Under the pieces are notes generated by a model that saw only the letters and a list, made by a program, of their open reading frames with translations, ran no database searches and was not told the DNA's origin. A DNA stretch of 36,639 nucleotides from contig CAZQSM010000015.1 in the NCBI GenBank assembly GCA_964596065.1, positions 1 to 36,639 on the forward strand, given 5' to 3'. The position numbers were made by a program, and so were the translations under genes. Below are positions 16,574-26,700 of this stretch, in pieces. Numbering within the stretch: the stretch's first letter is position 1; every line of letters begins with the position of its first letter. The stretch comes from SZUA-254 sp964596065 (GTDB lineage Bacteria; Bacteroidota; Ignavibacteria; UBA10030; SZUA-254).

Positions 16574-18555
16574 CCCTTCCACCCGGCGATGATGAACCCG
16601 AGGAGCAGCGAGACGCCGATGAGCACGGCGAGGACGTAGTTCGAGACATTACCGGTCTGCACCCGGCGGAGCGCCGAGGCGACCGCCGCCACGAGGCGCG
16701 CGGCGCCGTTGACCGCGCCGTCGATGAGGCCCGCGTCGATCCCCTTCCAGAGGAGCTGACGTGAGCCGCGTTCCAGCGGCCGCAGCACGGCGGCGTCATA
16801 CGCTTCGTCGACGAGGTACTTCCTGAAGAGCAGGGTGTGGAGCGGCGCGAACCGCGCGGCGACGCGGTCGACGATGTCGGGGCGCGACAGGTAGAGTCGC
16901 CTCGCGAGGACGATGCCCGCGAGCCCGGCGGCGACCGAGAGGGTCATCAGGACGTACTCCGTCGCGAGGCTGCCGTGGGCGGCGGAACCGAGGATCCGTT
17001 CCGACCGTTCGAACACCGGGGCGAGCCACGTCTCGAGGATGTTGCCGCCCCCGAGAGCGTGGGGGATGCCGAGGAACCCCCCCGTCACGGAGAGGAACGC
17101 GAGGATGACCAGCGGAATCAGCATCGTCGCGGGCGCTTCGTGCGGATGCAGGTCCTTGCCGTAGCGCGGCTCCCCCCCGAAGACCAGCGTCATCATCCGG
17201 AACATGTAGAACGCGGTCAGTCCGGCGGTGATCCAGCCCAGGACCCAGATCACGGGGTGCCCCCCAGAGAACGCCTTCCAGAGTATCTCGTCCTTGCTGA
17301 AGAAACCGGCGAGCGGCGGCACGCCGGCGATGGCGAGGGCGGCGATGATTTGCGTCCGGTAGGTGCCGGGCATCGCCTTCCGCAGGCCGCCCATTTTCGT
17401 GACGTCCTGCTCATCGTGTAACGCGTGGATCACCGCCCCGGCCCCGAGGAAGAGCAGGGCCTTGAAAAACGCGTGGGTCATCACGTGGAAGAGGCCCGCG
17501 GTGAACGCGCCCACGCCGAGCGCGGCGAACATGTAGCCGAGCTGGCTGACGGTGGAATAGGCGAGGATCTTCTTGATGTCGGTCTGCACCAGTCCCATCG
17601 TCGCCGCGAACAGGGCGGTCGAGATGCCGACGATCGCCACGGTCTCCATCGTCGCGGGGGCGAGGACGAAGAGCACCGAACACCGGGCGACCATGTAGAC
17701 CCCCGCGGTGACCATCGTTGCCGCGTGGATGAGCGCGCTGACCGGTGTCGGGCCGGCCATCGCGTCCGGGAGCCACACATACAGCGGTATCTGGGCGGAT
17801 TTTCCCGTCGCCCCGAGGAAGAGCAGGAGCGTGATCCCGACGATGAGTGGTTCGCCGGGGATGAACCGGGCGGGCGCCTGCGTGAAAACCGATCCGAAAT
17901 CGAGCGTCCCGGTCGCCGCGTAAATCATGAACATCGCGACGAGGAAACCGGCGTCGCCGATCCGGTTCACAACGAACGCCTTTTTCGCCGCGTCCGAGGT
18001 GGTCGCCGTTCCCGGCGCGTATCCCCCCGTGTCGAATTTCCGGGAGTGCCAGAACCCGATCAGGAGGTAGGAGCAGAGGCCGACCCCCTCCCACCCGAGG
18101 AACATCAGGAGGAAATTATCCGCCATCACGAGGTTCAGCATCATGAAGATGAACAGGTTCAGGTAGGCGAAGAACCTCCAGAAGGCCGGGTCCCCGTGCA
18201 TGTAGCCGATCGAGTAGACGTGGATGAGGAACCCCACCCCGGTCACGATGAGCATCATCAGGACTGACAGCTGGTCGATCCGGTACGCCGCGTCGACGCG
18301 GAACGACCCCGCGGCGATCCATTCGAAGAACGTGAACGCGAGCGACCGGTCGGCCGGCGCCCTCCCCGCCAGGTCGGCAAGGAGCATCGCCGAAAGGAGG
18401 AACGGGAAACCGACGGCCGCGCTTCCCGCGATGCCGCTGATCCTCTCCGAAGCGATCCGTTTGCCCGCAAGAGCGTTGAAGAGAAATCCGAGCAGCGGGA
18501 GGAGGACGATCAGCGCCGGGGCGACTCCGACGACCGCGGTTGCCTGTTCGGTCAT
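16570..18555 (-). CDS. nuoL: NADH-quinone oxidoreductase subunit L
   Basis: The distal antiporter-like subunit of complex I. It has 661 residues: about 14 core helices plus a C-terminal extension with the lateral helix and last transmembrane segment (VLIGVSLLLGFIIAGW). Diagnostic stretches are FLGWEGVGLCSYLLIGFW, SAQIPLYVWLPDAMAGPTPV, HAATMVTAGVYMVAR and TDIKKILAYSTVSQLGYM. The ATG at 18555 follows the nuoK stop by 7 nt. Full length, with no truncation. Confidence 0.97.
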   Translation of the reverse strand: MTEQATAVVGVAPALIVLLPLLGFLFNALAGKRIASERISGIAGSAAVGFPFLLSAMLLADLAGRAPADRSLAFTFFEWIAAGSFRVDAAYRIDQLSVLMMLIVTGVGFLIHVYSIGYMHGDPAFWRFFAYLNLFIFMMLNLVMADNFLLMFLGWEGVGLCSYLLIGFWHSRKFDTGGYAPGTATTSDAAKKAFVVNRIGDAGFLVAMFMIYAATGTLDFGSVFTQAPARFIPGEPLIVGITLLLFLGATGKSAQIPLYVWLPDAMAGPTPVSALIHAATMVTAGVYMVARCSVLFVLAPATMETVAIVGISTALFAATMGLVQTDIKKILAYSTVSQLGYMFAALGVGAFTAGLFHVMTHAFFKALLFLGAGAVIHALHDEQDVTKMGGLRKAMPGTYRTQIIAALAIAGVPPLAGFFSKDEILWKAFSGGHPVIWVLGWITAGLTAFYMFRMMTLVFGGEPRYGKDLHPHEAPATMLIPLVILAFLSVTGGFLGIPHALGGGNILETWLAPVFERSERILGSAAHGSLATEYVLMTLSVAAGLAGIVLARRLYLSRPDIVDRVAARFAPLHTLLFRKYLVDEAYDAAVLRPLERGSRQLLWKGIDAGLIDGAVNGAARLVAAVASALRRVQTGNVSNYVLAVLIGVSLLLGFIIAGWKG

Positions 18556-18562
18556 CGGGGGC

Positions 18563-18874
18563 TCACCATTTCATGACGTTGATGTCCTCGACCCTGACGG
18601 ATTGTTTGTGCCGGAAGAGGGCGATGACGATGGCGAGCCCGACCGCTGCCTCCGCGGCCGCCACGGCCATGACGAAGAAGACGAGGATCTGCCCGGTCTG
18701 GTCCCCGAGCTGCGCGGAGAAAGCCACGAGGGTGAGGTTGACCGAGTTGAGCATCAGTTCGATGCTCATGAAAATCACGATGATATTCCGCCGCAGGAGC
18801 ACGCCGGCGGCGCCCGTCACGAACATCAACGCGCTCAGGGCGAGGTAATACCCGATGGGGATGCCCTGGGTCAT
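18563..18874 (-). CDS. nuoK: NADH-quinone oxidoreductase subunit K
   Basis: A 103-residue, three-helix subunit of the complex I membrane arm. It carries the two conserved membrane glutamates: MSIELMLNSVNLTLVAF in helix 2 and FFVMAVAAAEAAVGLAIV in helix 3. The ATG overlaps the nuoJ stop by 4 bp (ATGA). Length and motifs are standard. Confidence 0.97.
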   Translation of the reverse strand: MTQGIPIGYYLALSALMFVTGAAGVLLRRNIIVIFMSIELMLNSVNLTLVAFSAQLGDQTGQILVFFVMAVAAAEAAVGLAIVIALFRHKQSVRVEDINVMKW

Positions 18875-19383
18875 GGGGTGTCGGTCGGTTGTTTCCGCGC
18901 CAGGATGATGACGCCGACGAGGGCGGCCAGCAGGAGGATCGACGTCATCTCGAACGGGATGAGGTAATCGCGGAAGAGCGTGCCGCCGAACATCTCGGCG
19001 CTCCCGAACCCATCCGGGAGCGGGCGGCGGGGCTGCCGGTCGCCGCCGCGGAGGAGGAATCCGAGCTGGCCGAGCACCACCAGCGCGAGCGTCATGCCGA
19101 CGAAACGCATCGGTCCGGAGCGTTCACGCAACGAATCGGCGTCCGCGAGGTTGAGGAGCATGATCACAAACAGGAAGAGGACCATGATGGCCCCGGCGTA
19201 CACGAGGATCTGGATGATCGCCAGGAATTCCGCGTGGAGGGTGAGGTAGAGCAGGGCAAGGCAGAAAAAATTGAGGATGAGAAACAGGACGCTCTGCACG
19301 GGATTCTGCCTCGTGACGGTCAGGATGGCGGACGCCGCGGCCACGCCGGCGATCAGAAAGAAGAAGACACTCTCAACGTCCAT
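18871..19383 (-). CDS. nuoJ: NADH-quinone oxidoreductase subunit J
   Basis: A 170-residue, five-helix complex I subunit. The helix-3 pi-bulge region is recognisable in LAIIQILVYAGAIMVLFLFVIMLLN. The start is ATG at 19381-19383 (MDVESVFFFL), because the family begins there; a possible upstream start adds 20 residues unlike NuoJ. No Shine-Dalgarno is seen. It is the first gene of nuoJKLM-antiporter. nuoA to nuoI are absent: the gene upstream is an ABC permease 81 nt away, and the gap shows no clear terminator or promoter, only a GC-rich palindromic stretch near 19450. Confidence 0.94.
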   Translation of the reverse strand: MDVESVFFFLIAGVAAASAILTVTRQNPVQSVLFLILNFFCLALLYLTLHAEFLAIIQILVYAGAIMVLFLFVIMLLNLADADSLRERSGPMRFVGMTLALVVLGQLGFLLRGGDRQPRRPLPDGFGSAEMFGGTLFRDYLIPFEMTSILLLAALVGVIILARKQPTDTP

Positions 19384-19464
19384 TCGGACAGCATTGGGTA
19401 GGTTCGAATGCCCCGAAGATACCAAAAAGATGCATATTTTCAAAACCCCCCGGGGCCGGCCCGC

Positions 19465-20721
19465 TCACCGTCCACGACGCAGGAGCGCCTTCAATTCGCT
19501 GAAGTTGAGGCGTTTGCCGGTGAGGAGCACGGAGGCGGAGAAGATCCGTCCCGCCAGCCGCATCATGACGAACACCCCCGCCGCCAGCAGGGAGAGGGAG
19601 AGCAGGATCTCGGTCAGCGGCGGCATCTGGGTCGGTATCCGGATGGCCATCATCATCGGCGTGAACAACGGGACCATGGTGAGCGCGATCGCGAGGGTCG
19701 ATCCCGGATCCTGCATCACCGGGAACGCCAGGGCGAGCGGCACGACGAGGCCGAGCGAAAGGATCGAGGTCACCTGCTGGGCTTCCTGCTCGGTGGAGAG
19801 CGGCGCGCCCGCGCTCACGAAGACGGCCGTGTACAGCAGGTAACCGAGGACGAAATAGACGCTCAGCAGCAGCGCGCTCCCGAGGGGTATCACCGCGAGC
19901 CCGGCGAACCTGCCGACGACGGTCGCGAACACCCCCCAGGCGAGGAGCTGCGTCGCCCCCAGGGCCCCGAGGCCGAGGATTTTCCCCCCCATGATGTCGC
20001 GCGCCGGGACGGAGGAGAGGAGCATCTCGACGATCCGGTTCGATTTTTCCTCGAGCATGCTCCGCACGAGGAGCTGGCCGCTGGTCATGATGATGAAAAA
20101 GAGCATCATCATGTACAGATACGCCCCGAAGAAGGTCTGCTCGAACGCGGTTTCCTCCATCAGGCCCCCCGGCGCGACTTTGAATGTCCTGACGTTGATG
20201 GAACGGCCCAGCTCGCCGATCAGGCCGGGGTCGAGGCCCCGGGCCCGCATCTTCACCTCGATCACCGCCTCGCGGAGCGCGGGGATGATTTTTTCCTGCA
20301 GCCGGATGGCGCCCGCGTTGAGCGTCCGGTACTCCACGTCCACGAGGTCGCCGATCGGCGACCGGAGGATGAAATACCCCTCGATCTCCCCGCGCAGTAC
20401 CAGGGAATCGCCCAGGAGGATCGAGCGATAGAGATCGGTCGGGCCCGAGAGCGCGATGGTCCGCAGGCGGTAGTTCGGCCGGCCGTCGGGCAGCACGAAT
20501 CGTTCCTCCAGCAGTTTCGCGACGCCCGGCGCGTAGATGCCGGCCTCGTCCACGATGGCCAGCTCCCGGGGATCCCTGTCGGCGCCCGTGACGAACAGCG
20601 CGGGCACGACCACGAGGGCGACGATGACCGCCGGCAGGAGGATCAGGGACACGATGAAGGCCTTCGACCGGATTTTCTCTGAATACTCCCACCAGGCCAC
20701 GGAGAGCAGCTTTGGGTTCAC
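19465..20721 (-). CDS. ABC-2 type transporter permease (NatB-like)
   Basis: A 418-residue inner-membrane permease with an N-terminal helix (AFIVSLILLPAVIVALVVV), a large extracytoplasmic domain (about 45-200) and five to six helices in the C-terminal half. The stretch MLEEKSNRIVEMLLSSVPA is the hallmark of the NatB/YhaP branch of ABC-2 permeases. It pairs with the ATPase upstream, whose stop overlaps its ATG by 4 bp. NatAB of B. subtilis exports Na+, and other members export drugs or peptides; the substrate here is unknown. Confidence 0.88.
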   Translation of the reverse strand: MNPKLLSVAWWEYSEKIRSKAFIVSLILLPAVIVALVVVPALFVTGADRDPRELAIVDEAGIYAPGVAKLLEERFVLPDGRPNYRLRTIALSGPTDLYRSILLGDSLVLRGEIEGYFILRSPIGDLVDVEYRTLNAGAIRLQEKIIPALREAVIEVKMRARGLDPGLIGELGRSINVRTFKVAPGGLMEETAFEQTFFGAYLYMMMLFFIIMTSGQLLVRSMLEEKSNRIVEMLLSSVPARDIMGGKILGLGALGATQLLAWGVFATVVGRFAGLAVIPLGSALLLSVYFVLGYLLYTAVFVSAGAPLSTEQEAQQVTSILSLGLVVPLALAFPVMQDPGSTLAIALTMVPLFTPMMMAIRIPTQMPPLTEILLSLSLLAAGVFVMMRLAGRIFSASVLLTGKRLNFSELKALLRRGR

Positions 20722-21635
20722 TCCCGCGCGTCCTTTCCTCCCGGCGTCCGCCGGCGGACGGTCTCCAGGAAAATGGTGTTCAGGGAGGGGCCCCGCCGCT
20801 CGAACATCTTCAGGTCGAGCCGGCGGGAGAGTTCGGCGAGGACTCCCGGCAGCATCCCGGGATCGCCCAGGAGCACCTCGGCGGTACTGGCCGTTTTTTC
20901 GACCACGCGGAGGTGCGGAACGGTGTCGAGCACGGCCGGGTCGCCGCTGAACTCCAGCCGTACGGTCTCCCGGCCGAAGCGCGCCCGCACGTCTCCCAGG
21001 GCCCCGTCGAGCACGACCTTTCCCCCGTCGATGAGGCAGATGTCGTCGCAGAGCTGTTCGGCCTGGGGCATCACGTGGGTGGAGAGGATCACCGCCTTTC
21101 CCTGCTTCTTGAGTTCCCCGAGGATGTCGTTCAACGCGGCCTGGTTCACCGGGTCGAGCCCGGAGAACGGTTCGTCGAGCACGACGTAGTCGGGGTCGTG
21201 GATCACGGCGATGATGAACTGGATCTTTTGCTGGTTGCCCTTCGAGAGCGCCTCCACGCTGATGTCGGCGTACCGGGAAATGTCGAGCCTCCCGAGCCAG
21301 GCGGTCGCCCTGGACCTCGCCTCGGCGGCCGGGAGGCCGCGAAGGGCGGCGAAGTAGACGATCGTATCGAGGACGCGGCTCTTGCGGTAGAGTCCCCGTT
21401 CCTCGGGGAGATAGCCGATCCGGTCGCTCACGGCCTCCGAGTAGGGGGCCGCGTCGTACGTCACCGTCCCGCCGTCGGGCGGGATGATCCGGAGGAGCAT
21501 CCTGATCGTGGTCGTCTTCCCCGCCCCGTTCGGGCCGAGGAGGCCGAGCATCCGCCCCCTCCGCGCCGTGAGCGAAACCCCGTCGACGGCGACGACCGAG
21601 GCGTAGCGCTTGATGAGTCCGGTCGCGAGGATCAA
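20718..21635 (-). CDS. ABC transporter ATP-binding protein (NatA-like, TTG start)
   Basis: The ATPase partner of the ABC-2 permease. It has 305 residues from the TTG at 21633-21635, 8 nt after the asnS stop. A longer open frame reaches back into asnS, but its extra 52 residues are not ABC-like. It has Walker A GPNGAGKTTT, Q/D-loop region GYLPEERGLYRK, signature LSKGNQQKIQ, Walker B YVVLDEPFSGLDP and the H-loop STHVM. The C-terminal 80 residues form the small domain typical of ABC-2 exporter ATPases. The start has only a weak ribosome-binding site. Confidence 0.9.
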   Translation of the reverse strand: MILATGLIKRYASVVAVDGVSLTARRGRMLGLLGPNGAGKTTTIRMLLRIIPPDGGTVTYDAAPYSEAVSDRIGYLPEERGLYRKSRVLDTIVYFAALRGLPAAEARSRATAWLGRLDISRYADISVEALSKGNQQKIQFIIAVIHDPDYVVLDEPFSGLDPVNQAALNDILGELKKQGKAVILSTHVMPQAEQLCDDICLIDGGKVVLDGALGDVRARFGRETVRLEFSGDPAVLDTVPHLRVVEKTASTAEVLLGDPGMLPGVLAELSRRLDLKMFERRGPSLNTIFLETVRRRTPGGKDARE

Positions 21636-21643
21636 CGGACGGC

Positions 21644-22939
21644 CTACGGGGTGAGGCGGTAGATCATCCTCGGGAAGGGAATCGTCTCGCGGACGTGGTC
21701 GAGCCCGCAGATCCAGGAGACCGTCCGCTCGACCCCGAGTCCGAATCCCGCGTGCGGCACCGAGCCGTAACGCCGGAGGTCCAGGTACCACTCGAACGCC
21801 GCCTGCGGGAGCCGGTGTTCGTTGATCCGTCCGAGGAGGGTGTCGTAATCGTCCTCGCGCTGGCTTCCGCCGATGATCTCCCCGTATCCCTCCGGGGCAA
21901 GCACGTCCATCGCGAGGGCGAGGTCGGGGTTCGCCGGGTCGCGCTTCATATAGAAGGCCTTGATCGCCGCGGGGTAGCGGTGGACGATCACCGGCCGGTC
22001 GAACTCGGAGGAAATCACCGTTTCGTCGGCGGCGCCCAGGTCGTTACCCCACTCGAACCCGACCCCCTTCTTCCTCAGGATGTCCACGGCCTCGCCGTAG
22101 GTGATCCTCGGGAGCGGTTTCCGGACGTTCTCGAGGAGGCCCGTGTTCCGTTCGAGGGTCTTCAGTTCCTGCCCCCTGTTGCGCAGCACCGAGGCGACGA
22201 CGTGCTCGAGGAACTCCTCTGCGAGGTCCATGTTGTCCGCCAGGTCGTTGAAGGCGACTTCCGGCTCCACCATCCAGAACTCCGTCAGGTGCCTCCGGGT
22301 CTTCGATTTTTCCGCCCGGAAGGTCGGGCCGAACACATAGACCTTGCCGAAGGCCATCGCCCCCGCCTCGCCGTAGAGCTGGCCGGACTGGGTCAGGTAG
22401 GCTTTCCCGAGGTCGAAGTAGTCGGTTTCGAAGAGGGTCGACGTCCCCTCACACGCGGCGGGCGTGAAGATGGGCGCGTCCAGGAGCGTGAACCCCCTGC
22501 CGTCGAAGAACTCCCTGATCGCGGAGATGATCTGGTGCCTGATCCTGAGGATCGCGTGCTGCTTCGACGAACGGAGCCAGAGGTGCCTGTGGTCCATCAG
22601 GAAATCCACGCCGTGGTCCTTCGGCGTGATCGGGTACTCCCTGGCGATGCTCACGACCCGCAGCCCGGTGAGCTCAATCTCGAAGCCTCCGGGGGCCCTG
22701 TCGTCCTTCCTGACGCGGCCGGTGGCCTCCAGGGACGATTCCTGCGCGAGCGATTCGAACGACGCGAAGACATCGTCGGGCACGGACCCCTTCGCCATGA
22801 CGCACTGCACGCTGCCGGTCCCGTCCCGGACGACGAGGAACCGGATTTTCCCGCTCGACCGCTTGTGGTAGAGCCATCCCCGGATCGTCGCTTCCTCCCC
22901 GGCATGGGCGCCGAGGTCTTCGATGTAAAGCTTTTTCAT
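21644..22939 (-). CDS. asnS: Asparagine--tRNA ligase
   Basis: A class II synthetase of 431 residues. The OB-fold anticodon-binding domain occupies about 1-105 (TIRGWLYHKRSSGKIRFLVVRDG). The catalytic domain shows motif 2 in FRAEKSKTRRHLTEFWMVEPE (AsnRS-type rather than AspRS-type) and motif 3 in GFGLGVERTVSWICG. AGGA lies 6 nt before the ATG. Its presence implies direct charging of tRNA-Asn. It is followed after 8 nt by the ABC ATPase gene. Upstream, a 109-nt GC-rich gap separates it from the response regulator; no clear promoter or terminator was seen there. Confidence 0.96.
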   Translation of the reverse strand: MKKLYIEDLGAHAGEEATIRGWLYHKRSSGKIRFLVVRDGTGSVQCVMAKGSVPDDVFASFESLAQESSLEATGRVRKDDRAPGGFEIELTGLRVVSIAREYPITPKDHGVDFLMDHRHLWLRSSKQHAILRIRHQIISAIREFFDGRGFTLLDAPIFTPAACEGTSTLFETDYFDLGKAYLTQSGQLYGEAGAMAFGKVYVFGPTFRAEKSKTRRHLTEFWMVEPEVAFNDLADNMDLAEEFLEHVVASVLRNRGQELKTLERNTGLLENVRKPLPRITYGEAVDILRKKGVGFEWGNDLGAADETVISSEFDRPVIVHRYPAAIKAFYMKRDPANPDLALAMDVLAPEGYGEIIGGSQREDDYDTLLGRINEHRLPQAAFEWYLDLRRYGSVPHAGFGLGVERTVSWICGLDHVRETIPFPRMIYRLTP

Positions 22940-23048
22940 GTCATTCCTGCGGTGGATTCCGAATCATTGTTCCCGGTTTGCGGCGGAACGGGGCGGGCGT
23001 GGACTTCTCGGGGTGCGCGGGGAATCGGGGGACGCGGCGCCGCCCGGC

Positions 23049-23723
23049 TTACGACAGGTCGATCATCCTGATATCCTTGATGTAACGGACCGTCTTGTCT
23101 TCCTTCAGCCCCTTCAGCTTTTCGAGCTTCTCGACGATCCTGCGGATGTTGTCCCCGATCATCGCGAGGTAATTCGCGGGTAGCGGCTCCGCGGACTGGC
23201 TGCGCAGCTCCCCCGTCAGTTTTTCCATCTCGCGCAGGGGCAGCTCGAAATCCTCCACCACCGCGCCCAGCGTTTCCCTGATGGCCCGGAGCCGCTGGCG
23301 GCTGATTTCGAGGTTCATCAGGCGGTCGCGAAGCTGTTGTTTTTCGATGACGCTGAGGATCGTCTTCGGGAGCACCGGCGACGATATCTCCTCCTTCACG
23401 AGGTACTCGGCCGCGCCGAGCTTCATCACCTCGAGCGCGAGGCTGAAGTCGCGGTTGACCGTGAGGAACACGATCGGGATCTGTTCGTATGTCGTCGCGA
23501 TTTCCCTCGCGATCTCCAGGCCGGTCTTGCCGGGCAGGAAGTAGTCCATCAGCACGAGGTCGACTCTCGAGCCGCCCTTCAGGTGCGCCATCGCGTCGGC
23601 GTGGTTTTCCTTCCACGTGACGTTGAAGCGTTTCGGGTCGAACCGCTGCAGATACACCTGCACCAGCTTCGCGAAATCCTTGTTGTCCTCGACGAGGAGT
23701 ATGTCGACGGTCTCTTCCATCAC
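23049..23723 (-). CDS. Response regulator with degenerate DHp-like C-terminal domain
   Basis: 224 residues. The receiver domain spans 1-125, with the acidic pair E12/D13, phospho-acceptor D60 (LVLMDYFLPGKTG), T88 and K110. The remaining 100 residues are helical and resemble a histidine-kinase dimerisation domain, including a late DNIRRIVEKLEKLKGL and the ending YIKDIRMIDL. The H-box position reads VVEDFELPL, with E157 where the histidine should be, and no ATPase domain follows. It has no DNA-binding output domain. It is encoded about 6 nt after the large sensor kinase and is presumably its partner. The start is GTG 23723 or the adjacent ATG 23720. Confidence 0.85.
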   Translation of the reverse strand: MMEETVDILLVEDNKDFAKLVQVYLQRFDPKRFNVTWKENHADAMAHLKGGSRVDLVLMDYFLPGKTGLEIAREIATTYEQIPIVFLTVNRDFSLALEVMKLGAAEYLVKEEISSPVLPKTILSVIEKQQLRDRLMNLEISRQRLRAIRETLGAVVEDFELPLREMEKLTGELRSQSAEPLPANYLAMIGDNIRRIVEKLEKLKGLKEDKTVRYIKDIRMIDLS

Positions 23724-23729
23724 ACCCGA

Positions 23730-26700
23730 TCAGGCGTCCCCGCCCGCCGGGAGCGTGAAGCAAAACATCGAACCCGTGCCCTGCTGCGATTCAACCCAGA
23801 TCCTTCCCTTGTGGATTTCAATGATTTTTTTGACGATCGCCAGCCCCGCGCCGGTTCCTTCGAACGCTTCGCGGCTGTGCAGTCTCTGAAAAATCACGAA
23901 AATTTTCTCGAAATATTCCGGCTCGATGCCGATTCCGTTGTCTTTTACCCAAAAAAGATACGAATTATTTTCCTGAGATCGAAATCCGATCTCCACGGCG
24001 GGAACCGGCTTGTCGTTGAATTTTACGGCGTTTCCAATCAGGTTCCTGAAGAGGATCTTCAGCTGGGGCTCGCTGCCGTGGACGGCCGGGAGCCCCGGGT
24101 CCACGCGAAAGTCGACCTTTTTCTCCCGGATGACGAATTCCATGTCCCCCCGGATTTCTTCAACGACGGCGGCGAGGTCGACCGGCCGGAACGATTCGGT
24201 CGGACGGCTCACGCGCGAGAGCATCAGGAGGTCGTCGATCAGGCCCTTCATCCGCGTCGTGGCCCCGACCATCGATTCGAGGTACTCCTTCCCCTCCGCC
24301 CCGATCGCGTCCCGGTAATCGAGCTGCAGGATCCGGCTGAACCCCTCGATGCTGATGAGGGGTTCCTTGAGGTCGTGGGAAACCACATACGTGAAGTCAT
24401 CCAGTTCCCGGTTTCGCTGGCTGATCTCCCTCGAACTCCTCACGGTCTCCTCGTACAGGCCCGCCTTCTGCACGGCGATGGCGGTCAGGTAGCCGATGTT
24501 CTCGAGGAGCCGTACCTGGACGTCGTCGAGGGAACCGCGGTCGGCGTGGAGGATCTCGATCACGCCGATGCTCCGGTCCTCTGAGACCATCGGCACGACG
24601 ACGCTTCCCCCCTCCGGACCGCGATGGGCCGTCCGCGTGGAGAGGACCAGGGCGACGTCAGGCGTCGGCGCGGCGCCGGCGTCGCGAGGCAGCTGGTCGA
24701 CCGCGAACCCCCCGCCGTTCCGCACCATCCTCATCACCAGGTGAAGGTGTCCGGTGTCCGCGTCCAGGATGGATATCGAACATCGTCCGCAGGGGACGAC
24801 GCGCCCGACGTGGTCGAGGACAGCGCGGTAGATCTCGGCCGTATCGAGCAACGAGGTGAGTTTCCGGCTCAGCTCGTAGAGCCCGCGGACGGCCTGGGAA
24901 TCCGAAACCACCTGCCTGAACAGGCGCAATCGCCCGATGATACCGTCGAGCTGGCGGGCGATCGGCCTGAGGATCGCCGCGTGTTCATCCGTATAGGCGT
25001 GGGGCTCCCGGCACGCCACCACCAGGAAGGCGCCGCGGCTTCCATTCTCCCCGATCGGCGCGAGAACGGCGGAACGGATCCGACCTTCCAGCGCGGCCGC
25101 GTCGGGGAACCCGGGGTCGTGGAGGAGATCGGGGATGATGCCGCCGTCCCGCCCCGCACCCTCCCCGCCGCAGAGCGAATCGCACAACGCGCGGAGGGCG
25201 TCAGTCCCCAGCGGAGCTCCGTCGAGGACGGCTGACTGCAGGAAGGGATCGGACGGCCCCTCCGGCGACACCGTGAACACGGCGCTGGCGGGCATCAGGC
25301 GGACGATTTCGTCCGCAACGGTCGCGAAGATCTCCGTGAAATCGTTCGACCGGTTCGCGAGGGTGATGATGCGGTTGATCGTTTCGATCTGCTTGTTCCG
25401 GGCCTCCACGTCGTGCGTGAGCTTCACGCGGTCGGAGATATCGCGGGCGATGTTGAGCATCGCCACCGGCTCGCCCATCGAGTTCCGGATGAGCGTCGTA
25501 TTGAGGCTCATCTGGACCTCCGCCCCGCCGCGGGCGACCCAGGTGACGTCGAAATCGTGGAGCCACTGTTGTTCCCGAATCCTGGCGATCCAGACCAGGA
25601 AACGGCTCATGTCCCGTTCCACCAGCCACGGGTAGGGAAACTCCTGTCCGACGACCTGGCTCCGGGGGTAGCGCATCACCTTGAGGAATGCCTGGTTCAC
25701 CTCCACCACCCTCCCCCCGAGGTCCGTGATCATCATGACGTCGTCCATCGCGTTGATCACGTTGAGGAGGATCTTTTCCGACTGGAGCAGCTGTTCCAGT
25801 TCGAGCGTCCGCGCGGTGACATCGGCGTAGCGGAGCAGGAAACCCGGACCCGCGTCGCCGCGGCCCGGCACCGGCACCAGGAAGGCCTCGTACCAGGACC
25901 CGGGCCTGACGGGCGATTCCACCAGCCCGAGACGCGCGCTCCTCCTGGCGGTCAGTGCGGCCTGGAACCCCTCGGGGCCCAGCGAGGCGGGCCGGGGCGC
26001 GAGGTCCCGGGCGTGCTTCCCGAGCGCCTCCGTCCTTCCGGTACCGGTGACGAGTTCCATCGTGGGGTTCCAGTCCACGCAGAGGCCGCCGTCGTCGAAC
26101 ACGCCGATGCCGTCCGGCAGGGCGTCGTGGACGGTGCGCAGGATCGCGCTCTCCTCGACCGCGGCGTTGAATTTCTCCCGTTCATCGGTGACGTCGGAGA
26201 GGACGCCGATGAATCCGGTCACGCCGCCGTCCGGCCCCCTCACCACGGACACGGAGTCCCGCATCCGGAGGAAGCCCGCCCTGGCCTTCGGCCGCATCCG
26301 GTATTCGCGCACGAACCCCGCGCCGAGGGCCTCCGATCCCGTCACGCGGTCGAGGTAGGTCTTCTTGTCCTCCTCGTGGATGAGCGAGAGAAAGAGCGAC
26401 CGGTTCCTGTCGAACTCGCGGGGAGCGTAGCCGAGGATGCCCTGGACGGCGGCGTCGATGGTGGTGATCGTGCCGTCGGGCGCCGCGGTGTAGACGACGC
26501 CGGAAAGGGAATCGACCGCGGTGTGGAGGCGCCGTTCCGACGCCCTGACGACCTCGAGCTTGCGCGCGTTCACCATCGCGTTGCCGAGCTGGCGGCCGAG
26601 CGTGGTGAGCGTTTCGACCGAAACAGGATCCGCGCCCGGCCCGTCGGGGGAGACCCCGAGGATGAACCCGATCGACGCGTCCCCGTGGATGAGCGGGATC

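Noticed and set aside
21636..21791. N-terminal extension of the ABC ATPase by 52 residues
   Set aside because: It lies inside asnS, is Arg/Pro-rich and unlike any ABC protein.
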